Assembly (NCBI GenBank): GCA_028066985.1
Contig: JALCBB010000004.1
Coordinates: 1-39,338, forward strand
Reading direction: 5' to 3'
Source: Alphaproteobacteria bacterium
GTDB taxonomy: Bacteria > Pseudomonadota > Alphaproteobacteria > JALCBB01
DNA: 39,338 nucleotides
The position numbers were made by a program, and so were the translations under genes. Below the pieces are notes generated by a model. The model had not been told where the DNA came from, did not search any database, and was given only the letters and a program-made list of their open reading frames with translations. This document shows, piece by piece, positions 17,302 to 25,514 of the stretch. Position 1 is the first letter of the stretch. Each line of letters begins with the position of its first letter.

Positions 17302-18191
17302 TACAGCGACAGAATCTCCATTTGCCAGGGGAGCAGCGTCCGCGCCGTGTCGGCGACGGCGGGGCTGCGGGCGAGTCCGAGTATATGCGTACAGCGGGGT
17401 TCGTGTCCAGAGGCGCGGACAAGAGACGCGAACAGCCGCGCCGTACGCGCCGAGGGCAGGACTACGCCCGCGCCCGCGCCGCCGCGCCGCGCCATTTTCG
17501 GCGCCGCGCGCAGGACTGCTCTTGCGCCGCGCGGCAGATATTCCGCCGCCTTCATTTCGTAGAGAATCAGGGATTGGAGGTTGTAGCCGCCGGCGAGGAG
17601 GCTCTTTGCCGGTTCGGGAGACGCGTGTACGCCTCGCAGGTGCAGGAGCGGAGACGAAAACGCGTGTTTAAGGCGTACGGTTTCGGCGAGGGAGGCGCCG
17701 TTTCCGTCGGCGGTGCAGATGGTCTCAAAGCCGAATTTTTGCGCCGCCGCCGCCGTTTCGGCTCCGACGGCGTAGACGGGCAGCCGACACAGCCCCTCCT
17801 TCAGCCTGTACGCGTTTTCGCTGTCCGCCTTATACGCGTTCTGGTCGTCTGGACTATAAGCGTCCTGATTGCCCGAATTGCGCGTATTTTGGTCGTTTGG
17901 ACTGTAAATGTCCCGTTCGCCTGAATCGCCCGTGTTCTGGTTGTCTGACATATACGCGTTTTTGCCGTCCAAGCCATACGCGTTAAGAGCGCGTACGGCG
18001 TTGGCGCTCGTAAGAATGAGGGCGGAATCGGTTTTTCGCGGAAATTCAGCGAGTTTTTGAAGCACCTCCTCGGGCTGTCCGGCACGGCGGAAACTCCACA
18101 CGGGCGCGGAGATCGCCTCGTGTCCGAGCAGCGACAGGCGCCGCGCCGTCTCCCGCGCCTGATGCGGCGCGCGCAGAACAAGCACCCTCAT
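17301..18191 (-). CDS. hemD: Uroporphyrinogen-III synthase with octapeptide repeat insert
   Basis: Closes and rearranges hydroxymethylbilane to uroporphyrinogen III in heme synthesis. Family features: N-terminal VLVLRAP, ILTSANAVRAL (59-69), VYAVGAETAAAA (139-150), LLHLRG, and a C-terminal half ending in a short helix. Sequence conservation in this family is low, so context (directly after hemC) carries weight. Residues 70-133 are eight tandem octapeptides (NAYGLDGK, NAYMSDNQ and so on) placed between the two halves of a normal domain junction. Without them the protein is about 232 residues, a usual size. The start overlaps hemC by 4 nt (ATGA), and the stop overlaps the HemX-like start by one nucleotide. 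Confidence 0.85.
   Translation of the reverse strand: MRVLVLRAPHQARETARRLSLLGHEAISAPVWSFRRAGQPEEVLQKLAEFPRKTDSALILTSANAVRALNAYGLDGKNAYMSDNQNTGDSGERDIYSPNDQNTRNSGNQDAYSPDDQNAYKADSENAYRLKEGLCRLPVYAVGAETAAAAQKFGFETICTADGNGASLAETVRLKHAFSSPLLHLRGVHASPEPAKSLLAGGYNLQSLILYEMKAAEYLPRGARAVLRAAPKMARRGGAGAGVVLPSARTARLFASLVRASGHEPRCTHILGLARSPAVADTARTLLPWQMEILSL
17793..17984 (-). repeat. Eight tandem 24-bp coding repeats in hemD
   Basis: Units read NAYGLDGK, NAYMSDNQ, NTGDSGER, DIYSPNDQ, NTRNSGNQ, DAYSPDDQ, NAYKADSE and NAYRLKEG. At DNA level each is a diverged version of a unit starting TACGCGTT on the plus strand. The period is exactly 24 bp, so the frame is kept. It is unrelated in sequence to the GTC-rich inserts of the other genes. 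Confidence 0.9.
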
Positions 18192-19213
18192 CCGACAAGT
18201 CCGCCGCGCCGCCGTAAAATCTCGCCGACACCAAAGGCGGCTTCAAGATGCGCGGCGAGGTCGGCGTCCGCTTTTAATGTACGCGTTTCGCGGACAAGAT
18301 CATCGGCGCCCTGAAACCACGCGTCCAGCGCCAGCGAGGGCGGCGCGGCAGGGCCGGCGGGGCCGGCGGTGAAGCGCGCGAAGACGCCGCAGGGCGTGTC
18401 GCAGTCGCCGCCGAGTCCGAGCAGGACGGCGCGCTCAATCTCGGCGCATCGGCGGGTTTGGTCGTCCTGGAGGGTCTGCGCGAGGGCGAGCGCCTCGGAG
18501 TCGGCGGCGGCGACGCAGACGGCGAGCGTTCCCTGGCAGGCGGCGGGCAGGAATTCGGCGGGCGGCAGGGGTGACGCGTCCAGGGGCGCGAGCGACTCTT
18601 CGCCTTCGGGGACGGCGAGACGGCGCGGCTCTCCGTCCGGCGTGTCTGGCGGCAGGCGGTCGAGGCGCTGGAGTCCGGCGGCGGCGAGGATGAGGGCGTC
18701 CATTTTGCCGGCGGCGAGTCGGCGGAGGCGTGTTGTGACATTGCCGCGTGTCGCGGTGATTTGCAGGTCTGGTCGCAGGTGTTGCAGCCAGGCGGCGCGG
18801 CGCGGCGATGATGTGCCGACCGCGGCGCCTGGGGCGAGGTCTTTGAGGGAGGCGGCGGTGTCGGCGCGGCAGACGAGGGTGTCGCGCGGGTCGGCGCGCG
18901 CGGGCGTGGCGGCGAGGATGATGCCGGTGTTGTCGGTGTCGGCGGCGGGGATATCTTTGAGCGAGTGTACGGCGAGGCGGCAGTGTCCGTTGCGGAGGGC
19001 GGTATTGATGGTGTCGGTGAAGGCGCCTTTGCCGCCGAGGGTTTTGAGGGGGATGTTGTCGCTTTCGTTTTTCTGGTCGCCGCGGGTGTGAGCGGGGATG
19101 AAGCGGAAGTTTTTGTCGGGCGCTGTGCTGCGGAGTTTGCGGATGACTTCCGCGGCCTGCGCCCGGGCGAGTCTGGAGGCGCGCGCGGCGACGGTTATGG
19201 TGTCTGTGTTCAT
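18188..19213 (-). CDS. hemC: Porphobilinogen deaminase (hydroxymethylbilane synthase)
   Basis: Joins four porphobilinogens into hydroxymethylbilane on a dipyrromethane cofactor. It has substrate-binding RASRLARAQA (11-20), the catalytic Asp in HSLKDIP (Asp87), RADPRDTLV (106-114), GTSSPRR (133-139), and the cofactor loop GGDCDTPCG (268-276), with Cys271 aligned to the cofactor-bearing Cys. A second Cys275 stands where the family usually has a hydrophobic residue. A segment around 191-219 (DGEPRRLAVPEGEESLAP) is longer than usual. The start lies 15 bp after the res2 stop and lacks a Shine-Dalgarno, so expression may depend on read-through from the restriction genes or on a promoter inside res2. 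It forms an overlapping operon with hemD. Confidence 0.93.
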   Translation of the reverse strand: MNTDTITVAARASRLARAQAAEVIRKLRSTAPDKNFRFIPAHTRGDQKNESDNIPLKTLGGKGAFTDTINTALRNGHCRLAVHSLKDIPAADTDNTGIILAATPARADPRDTLVCRADTAASLKDLAPGAAVGTSSPRRAAWLQHLRPDLQITATRGNVTTRLRRLAAGKMDALILAAAGLQRLDRLPPDTPDGEPRRLAVPEGEESLAPLDASPLPPAEFLPAACQGTLAVCVAAADSEALALAQTLQDDQTRRCAEIERAVLLGLGGDCDTPCGVFARFTAGPAGPAAPPSLALDAWFQGADDLVRETRTLKADADLAAHLEAAFGVGEILRRRGGLVG

Positions 19214-19228
19214 GTTGCGGGGGCGGGG

Positions 19229-22200
19229 CTAGGCGTCCCGCTCGCCGATGATCCTGGAGATCATGTCCTCGATGTAACCCTCATCCTCGGGATAAAGGAC
19301 ATAGCCCGGCAGCTCCGAATACATCTTCTCCACCTCCGCCTTCGGCGTCTGCGAAACGAGAAAATAATGCAGGCGGCAGTCGGAAAACTCCCGGCCGCTC
19401 TTCTCCCTGAGAGCCGGCTCGATCTTTTCCCTGAGGTAGTCGCCGAACTTCACCTTGTCGCTCGCGGGACCCGAATGCACAAGCCCCTTGGGGTCTATGA
19501 AGGCGATGTGCCGCCGGTCGTCCGCGAAGAGCCACATGATGAAGTCCTGGTAGAAGCCGTACTCAATGAAGCCGACCCCGTGTCCGCGGCTGCGGTTCCG
19601 CAGAAGGAAAATTTCCATGCCCCGGTCCCGGCCTTTTTTGTCCCACCACTTCAGCAGGGCTTCCAGGAAGTTCTTTTCGCCGTCGTTGAGACGAGCGTCG
19701 CCCGGAATCACCCTGGCTTCCCTGGGAGGGATGCTGTTCTTAAGCGCCAGAAGCGGCTTGTAAAGGTGCAGGTTGGAGGTGTCCGGCGCGGTAAGGCCGG
19801 CGTATCCCGGTTTGCCCTTTATGATCTCTCCGATGCTGTCCATCAGATGTTTGTTCTGCTTGTCGACGCGCACCTCGTACTTGCTGATGAAGTTGCCGTG
19901 GGACTTGTCCAGCCGCGCGTATTTGCGGTTCGCCGCGGCCCACTCTCTGAGTTCGCGGCGGCGGAAGTTCGTGACATACTGTTTCATCATGTCGGCGGCG
20001 ATGCTCTGCCAGTGGCGGAGTTTTTCCCAGTCGAGGCCTTCGGCGTCGGCGGGGTCGCCGCTCAGGCTGTACCAGTCGTCGTTTTCCAGGAGATCGTCCG
20101 CGAGGCGGTCGTCAAGGACGAGGTTATACCAGCCCTTCACCCGCTTGTGGCGAAGAAGCGCCTCCTGAATCGCGGCGCGGTCAAAAAACGCCTTGTACTG
20201 CGGCGGGATGCGGATGCGCGCGCCCTCGCCGGACTCGGACTCGCGCGCGCTCGTCATGGACGACACCGACATCCGCATGGCGAATTGAACTTCGTCCACA
20301 TCCCGCCCGTCTGAATGTTTGACAAGCACGGACACTTCTTCCCTGAAGCCGTCCTCGTTTTTTTCGGTTTTGACGATGGGGAAAGTCCTGCTGTCAAGCG
20401 TCTCTTCGGCGACGGTGACGGGAATCGTGAAGGGTTTCTGGTCGTCAAGCCCTTCCCGGCGCAGATACTCCTTGAATTCGGCGATGAAGTTCGCGCGCAG
20501 TCCGAAGATGTTGAGGGTTTCCAGGGTTTTGACGCCGGAGTCGGAACTGTTTATCTGGCGTTTGAGGTCGTTGTCCTTGCCGTGCAGACGAATTCCGCGT
20601 CCGAACAACTGGATGATCTCGGTGCCTTCGCTTTTGCCGACATTGAGCAGTCCCATCGTTGAGACGCGCCATGAATTCCATCCCTCGGTGAATTTTTTGG
20701 AGCCGATGAGAACGCTGACGCGCGAATTCGGCTCGTTGATGCGGCGAAAAAGGGAGCCGGAGAAGTTGCGGTCGTCGGCGATCGCGTCCGGCAGATGCTG
20801 CGCGCAGAGTTTGAGAAAGGCGGTGACATCGCCGATGTTGATGACGCCGAAGGGTTCGGCGACACCCGCGCGAAGAGCGATCTCGCCGTCGGCGTCGGCG
20901 ACTTTCTCCAGGTGCAGCGAGGCGGACGAATCGCTCTGAAAAACTTTGGCGAGCAGGTCGGCGTAAATTTCGCGGGGGTCGTCCTTCAGCGGAGAAAACA
21001 GGTCGCCGAAAATCGGATTGCCGTCCGCGTCCTGCAGGCTGTCGCCGTTCCGCAGGATGCCGCGGATGTCGGCTCTGGTCTGTTCGGGATCGCTCAGGAT
21101 TCCGTTCAGAAAAATCACGGCGTCCAGGACATCCGAGACTTTCGCCCGGTTCTCCGTGCGCACGGCGTTCACCCGCGCGCCGACGAAAACCAGCAGCGGC
21201 TTCTCAATGTTATGCTCCTGCCGCCACTTGTCGTCGGACTCGTAGGTCTTCATCTGCAGGTAGAACGCGAGGAGACAGGCGGTGAGATATTTGCGCCTGT
21301 CGTCCTGATTCTCAAAGCCCGCGCTGTTCAGGTTGAAGATTTTGAAGTCCTTGCCGTACTCGTCGTCGTAGAAGCGTCTGTAGGAGTAGTCAAACAGGAT
21401 GCTGCGCGCATACCGCTTGCCGGCGTCCTTGATCTGTCCGAAGGTGGCGGAGTATTCAAAGGAGAACCCGCGCCCGGTCATCGCGGCGCGGTATCGCAGC
21501 CACTTTTCGCCGCTGTGTCCGCGGTGTCCCTCGTCTATCATGACGAGGTTTTTGCTTTCAAAGGCGCTGACGGGAACCGTCTCGCCTTCTCTGGAGGTCG
21601 CGTCGTCGTCGCGGATTTTGTGAATGCTGACGATTTCCACTTCGCCGCGGCGGAAGCCGCCGATGTGTCTTTTGTCAAAGACGCGCGCCGCGATTCCGGA
21701 GTCGCGGAATTCCGCGAGATGCTGGAGAGCGAGGCCGTCGTTCGGAACGAGCAGAATCTCCTGGCTGATGTCGTGCTCGCGTCTGTATTTCTCCAGACAG
21801 CGGCGGAACTGAAGCAGGTTGATGTGCATCATCAGCGTCTTGCCGGAGCCGGTCGCGCTCCAGAGGGCGAGTCTGGCGAGGTCGCTTTCGTCATACCGGC
21901 TCAGCCGGAGAAAGCGGCGATGACGGTGCTCGTCCAGGTCGCGGAGCAGCGCCTCCTTGTCGTGGAACCACAGGTGCAGGCAGCGCTCGGAGAACATCAG
22001 AATCAGCCACTGGAAGTATTCCCACTGCAGGTCGCCGTCGCGCCGTCTGCCGATTTTTTCGGTATGCTCGCGGATGTTGTTGTCGTAGTCGGACAGATGC
22101 TGCCGGAGGTCGGGGTTCAGGCTTTCCTGATTCTCCAGAACCTTCGTGTAATTTTCCGCGGCGACATCTTCCATGAGGGTCTTGAACGCGCCGAGGTCGG

Positions 22201-22312
22201 GAATCGCGTTTCGGTCCAGGGGGATGGCGAACTGGTCGGCGAGAAAACTGAACAGAACGAGGCTCCTGTCCAGCGGGATCTCCGTGCGGGCGGAGGCTCG
22301 GCGCGACATCAT
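19229..22312 (-). CDS. Type III-like restriction helicase-nuclease, second system (res2)
   Basis: ATP-driven motor and nuclease partner of mod2. Walker A SATGSGKT (152-159), a Walker B written MIDEGHRG (about 258-265, DEGH instead of DEAH), YSATF (about 278), and FGRGIRL as motif VI. The C-terminal part has a likely PD-(D/E)xK nuclease (GFIEYGFYQDFIMWLF followed by IAFIDPKG, about 930-955). The protein is 1027 residues, a normal size for Res. It shares no visible stretch with res1 beyond helicase motifs, so the two systems were not made by local duplication. Its start overlaps the mod2 stop by 4 nt (ATGA), and its stop is 15 bp before hemC. Confidence 0.85.
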   Translation of the reverse strand: MMSRRASARTEIPLDRSLVLFSFLADQFAIPLDRNAIPDLGAFKTLMEDVAAENYTKVLENQESLNPDLRQHLSDYDNNIREHTEKIGRRRDGDLQWEYFQWLILMFSERCLHLWFHDKEALLRDLDEHRHRRFLRLSRYDESDLARLALWSATGSGKTLMMHINLLQFRRCLEKYRREHDISQEILLVPNDGLALQHLAEFRDSGIAARVFDKRHIGGFRRGEVEIVSIHKIRDDDATSREGETVPVSAFESKNLVMIDEGHRGHSGEKWLRYRAAMTGRGFSFEYSATFGQIKDAGKRYARSILFDYSYRRFYDDEYGKDFKIFNLNSAGFENQDDRRKYLTACLLAFYLQMKTYESDDKWRQEHNIEKPLLVFVGARVNAVRTENRAKVSDVLDAVIFLNGILSDPEQTRADIRGILRNGDSLQDADGNPIFGDLFSPLKDDPREIYADLLAKVFQSDSSASLHLEKVADADGEIALRAGVAEPFGVINIGDVTAFLKLCAQHLPDAIADDRNFSGSLFRRINEPNSRVSVLIGSKKFTEGWNSWRVSTMGLLNVGKSEGTEIIQLFGRGIRLHGKDNDLKRQINSSDSGVKTLETLNIFGLRANFIAEFKEYLRREGLDDQKPFTIPVTVAEETLDSRTFPIVKTEKNEDGFREEVSVLVKHSDGRDVDEVQFAMRMSVSSMTSARESESGEGARIRIPPQYKAFFDRAAIQEALLRHKRVKGWYNLVLDDRLADDLLENDDWYSLSGDPADAEGLDWEKLRHWQSIAADMMKQYVTNFRRRELREWAAANRKYARLDKSHGNFISKYEVRVDKQNKHLMDSIGEIIKGKPGYAGLTAPDTSNLHLYKPLLALKNSIPPREARVIPGDARLNDGEKNFLEALLKWWDKKGRDRGMEIFLLRNRSRGHGVGFIEYGFYQDFIMWLFADDRRHIAFIDPKGLVHSGPASDKVKFGDYLREKIEPALREKSGREFSDCRLHYFLVSQTPKAEVEKMYSELPGYVLYPEDEGYIEDMISRIIGERDA

Positions 22313-25300
22313 TCAACGCCTTCAAACATCAGGCGGCGGAATTCGTATTCCGTCGGCAGCACGCCGTCAATGCGGCAGTCGCCGTTCGCGTAGACGGCGC
22401 TGAATTTTTTGCCGTGTTCTTCTTTCAGGCGATCGCAGAGCGCGCCGAGGGCGTCGTCGTCTGTCCGGCTTCGGCTGCGCCACAGTATCAGGACGCGGCG
22501 GCCGTCCAGGGTTTCGCCGATCACGACGCGCACATCTTCCGTCACGAATTGTTTCTGTACTTTCAGCCCGAGGAGGTAGTTGAAGGTTTCAACGAGGTCA
22601 ACGGAGCGGGGGGAGGTTTTCCCTTCGCGGGTGATGTTCAGCGCGTAGTTCATCGGTTCGTCCAGCCGGGCGATGTCCAGCAGGCTGGGGCTGTCGCGGG
22701 TTTCCACATCCAGCATGTAGCGGATGATGTAGTCAAAGCGGGATTCGGAGAAATCGTCCAGGGATTTCTGCTGGGCGGCGGTGGGGCGCGGGTCTTTGAG
22801 GTTGTCCAGGGCGTCTTCATAGGATTCCGTGCGCTGGACCTTGATGAGCCGCGGCGAACGGCTCTGTTCCCGCTCGCTGGCGGGTCTTTTCGGTTTGCCG
22901 TCTTTCCATTCGGGCGAGTAGGAGGCTTTTTTGATGCGCGGCACAAGCACCGTGTCAAAGTATTCACCCATCTCCATCAGGATGAATTTCCGCCCGCCGC
23001 CGTCTCGGCGATTGAGGTTGATGGCCGCATGACCAGTGGTGCCGCTTCCAGCGAAGTAGTCCAAAATGCCGGCATCACGGTCATCAACCGAGAACACCAG
23101 ATCTTCGTAAAGCTCCGTGGGATGACAATAAGGGAATGCCAGGTCCATCTTCCCGATGTCATCCATGCCCTTCCTGGCATTGGTGATCAAAGACGACAAT
23201 TCGGTTGTGCGGCTGTCCGACAGATACACCTTCCTCCTTGGCTGAGTCGTCTCATCTTCACCAAAAATTAACAAACCCTTCGCCCTCAGGCTGTCCATGA
23301 ATTCCGGCGTGTTGGACCAGCCCCTTTTGGGAACAGGGCAAGGCTTCCCGGTCTCGGGGTGTATTATCGGAACGAAAAACTTCTCGTCCGTCCTCTGTTC
23401 CGGAGCGCCCATATGAACGGACTGGTAGGGGCCGTTCTCGTCCATATGTTTGAACACATCCTCCCCGTCAAGGAAATCGTCTTTCCTGTCCTTCATCCAG
23501 CCGGAAAACTCCTCGGACCTTTCCGCCATGGACTTCGCGCGCTTCCTCATCAAAGAGGCGAACTTCTCCAGAATTTTGTCCGCCGACTTGCGCATTTTGA
23601 TCAGCTTTAATTTGCCCTGCCTCAGCAGGACAACATATTCATGCTGCGTAGACACCTTGTTGCTGCCCCCCACAGGATGAGATTTGTTCCAAATGATTGT
23701 TTCCAGATCTTCGGCGCTCAGGGCGTCAAAGATGCATGACAAATTTTTCTGCTCGTTTTCGTCAATGTGACACATCATCACCGACGCGTCGCCGATGAAC
23801 GGCAAGGAGGCGCTCAGGCAATTCTCCATCATGGTCATCCACGACGAATGTTTGTATCCGTTCTTGTAGAGGAAGCCGTTGGTATTAGTGTTGTACGGCG
23901 GGTCAATGTGGATGCACTTCACCTGCTCGCGGCAGCGATTCTCCAGCAGGCGCAGACCATGGAAATTGTCGCCGTTCACCAGAACGCCGTCGCAGATGTC
24001 GTCAATGTCGTGCGACTCGCCGACATGCGACAGCAGCGCCTCCTTGAAATCGGAGTCAAAATGTTTCGTGTCCACCAGAATGTGCGGCGCCGGCTCGGTC
24101 GTGCCGTAAAGCACCTTCCATTCCGCCGTCTGCGCCTCGTTCTCCAGAACCCGCGCGCGCAGGTCATCGGACAGAAAACGCCACGCCGCCAGCCAGTTCG
24201 TCTCCAGGACAAACTTCTTCTTCAGCCAGAGTTTCTTCTGAAACTCCTCCAGCTGCGCGAGCATGTCAATGATGTAATTCCCCACCTCCTGCGTCAGGCG
24301 AATTCTGTTCATCCATGAGCGAATCACCATCGGCGACGCGTCCGCGACATCGCTCAGGATCATCACCTCGTTCTTCAGGAAAAAATCCAGTTCGCGGCGC
24401 AGGAACGCGCCGAGGTCCTTGTGAATGAAGTAGTCAAAGCGATTGCGCGCGCTGAAAGCGCCGACATGCTTCTCCAGAAGGGTGCGGACAGGATCCCCGC
24501 CGAGCGACTTATTAAGCATCGCCTTCCATTCCTCCGGCAGGGAGGCAAGAATCTTCGTGACATTCCCGCCGTCGCAGTCCGCCTGAGTCGCCTTTCCGGA
24601 TTTTCGCTTCCCGTTCAGTTCCCGTGACGGCTCTTTAAAGGCGAAGTGAACGGTCAGAGTCCCGATGTTTTCGTCAATCTCAATCGGATTTCCGTCGCGA
24701 AGGTCGTCCGCGTCCGCGACCAGGAGCCGGCGGCCGTTCTGATCCTTGTTGTCGTTCTGCTCGGTCTCGGCGCGCGCCACGCGAAAAACGACCTTGCGCC
24801 GTCCGTCGTCCGCGAGGAACACATAGCGGGAGAAGTTCTCGGACGACTTGATGTAATACTGATCGTAATTCGCCCAGTGCAGCCGCACCTCTTCGCCCGT
24901 GTGCGACAGCATGTATTTGTCCTCGCCGCCGTAGCGCCGCTCGCTGATGAAGTCGCCGTCGCGGTAGTAGCGCCTGAAGAAATTGAACAGGTCGGAGTAA
25001 ATCGCGCGCGCCACCTCCTCCCCGTCGGGCCCCTCGTTCCGAAGCCGCTCCTCCAGCTCCATGATCACGGGCGTGGCAGAAATCTGCTTTTCGCTCTGCC
25101 CCATATCCAGCAGAGCCTCCCGTTTCTCCTGCAACTCTCTTCTCGCCCGCATCGCTGTCGCCGTGCGCACCTCGCCGAACCTCTCCTCAATCTTCCGGGG
25201 CAGGTCTTCGCCCAGAAACCGCCGCATCTCCGCGCTCTTTATGCGCAGAATGCGGTAAATGCCGAAGTCCAGATCCCCGCGGTCAATCTGGAAGATCTCC

Positions 25301-25341
25301 TCGATCTTCGCCCTGAGCAGGTCGTACGGTTGCTCGCTCAT
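22309..25341 (-). CDS. Adenine-specific DNA methyltransferase, second system (mod2)
   Basis: Site-recognising N6-adenine methyltransferase of the second type III-like system. The first ~450 residues are a largely helical extension without a motif I recognise. The catalytic domain then begins with HIDPPYNTNTNGFLYKNGY (DPPY at 480-483) and later has LDYFAGSGTTGHAAINL (about 757-773). Motif IV before motif I is the beta arrangement. At 1010 residues it is much longer than mod1 (635) because of the N-terminal extension. Upstream on the minus strand AGAGAGG may serve as Shine-Dalgarno. It is coupled to res2 by a 4-nt overlap and is divergent from tsaD across 173 bp. It is best described as type III-like; a single-protein modification role is an alternative. 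Confidence 0.85.
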   Translation of the reverse strand: MSEQPYDLLRAKIEEIFQIDRGDLDFGIYRILRIKSAEMRRFLGEDLPRKIEERFGEVRTATAMRARRELQEKREALLDMGQSEKQISATPVIMELEERLRNEGPDGEEVARAIYSDLFNFFRRYYRDGDFISERRYGGEDKYMLSHTGEEVRLHWANYDQYYIKSSENFSRYVFLADDGRRKVVFRVARAETEQNDNKDQNGRRLLVADADDLRDGNPIEIDENIGTLTVHFAFKEPSRELNGKRKSGKATQADCDGGNVTKILASLPEEWKAMLNKSLGGDPVRTLLEKHVGAFSARNRFDYFIHKDLGAFLRRELDFFLKNEVMILSDVADASPMVIRSWMNRIRLTQEVGNYIIDMLAQLEEFQKKLWLKKKFVLETNWLAAWRFLSDDLRARVLENEAQTAEWKVLYGTTEPAPHILVDTKHFDSDFKEALLSHVGESHDIDDICDGVLVNGDNFHGLRLLENRCREQVKCIHIDPPYNTNTNGFLYKNGYKHSSWMTMMENCLSASLPFIGDASVMMCHIDENEQKNLSCIFDALSAEDLETIIWNKSHPVGGSNKVSTQHEYVVLLRQGKLKLIKMRKSADKILEKFASLMRKRAKSMAERSEEFSGWMKDRKDDFLDGEDVFKHMDENGPYQSVHMGAPEQRTDEKFFVPIIHPETGKPCPVPKRGWSNTPEFMDSLRAKGLLIFGEDETTQPRRKVYLSDSRTTELSSLITNARKGMDDIGKMDLAFPYCHPTELYEDLVFSVDDRDAGILDYFAGSGTTGHAAINLNRRDGGGRKFILMEMGEYFDTVLVPRIKKASYSPEWKDGKPKRPASEREQSRSPRLIKVQRTESYEDALDNLKDPRPTAAQQKSLDDFSESRFDYIIRYMLDVETRDSPSLLDIARLDEPMNYALNITREGKTSPRSVDLVETFNYLLGLKVQKQFVTEDVRVVIGETLDGRRVLILWRSRSRTDDDALGALCDRLKEEHGKKFSAVYANGDCRIDGVLPTEYEFRRLMFEGVE

Positions 25342-25479
25342 CGCCTCAAAGTTCCTCTCTCGTTCCCATGACCCGAATCGCCATGAACTCCCGACACCCT
25401 ACACCAGTTTTTCAGAAAAAACACCCCCCCGAAAAGGCGGCGCCGTCAATGCCTCCCCTGAGCCAAAATACGCCCCGAC

Positions 25480-25508
25480 TACACAAAAAAAGCCGGCGCG
25501 CCTACAAT
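25480..25508 (+). promoter_or_regulatory. Candidate promoter of tsaD (leaderless)
   Basis: TACACA (25480-25485) and TACAAT (25503-25508, 5 of 6 consensus) are 17 nt apart. The -10 box ends 6 nt before ATG 25515, so the predicted first transcribed base is the A of the start codon. Confidence 0.5.
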
Positions 25509-25514
25509 CTCCAC

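Noticed and set aside
17793-17984. Frameshift or pseudogene in hemD
   Set aside because: All eight units keep the 24-bp period and frame, and both enzyme halves are intact.
10165-25341. The two mod-res pairs as a local duplication
   Set aside because: Outside family motifs the proteins differ in length, architecture and sequence.
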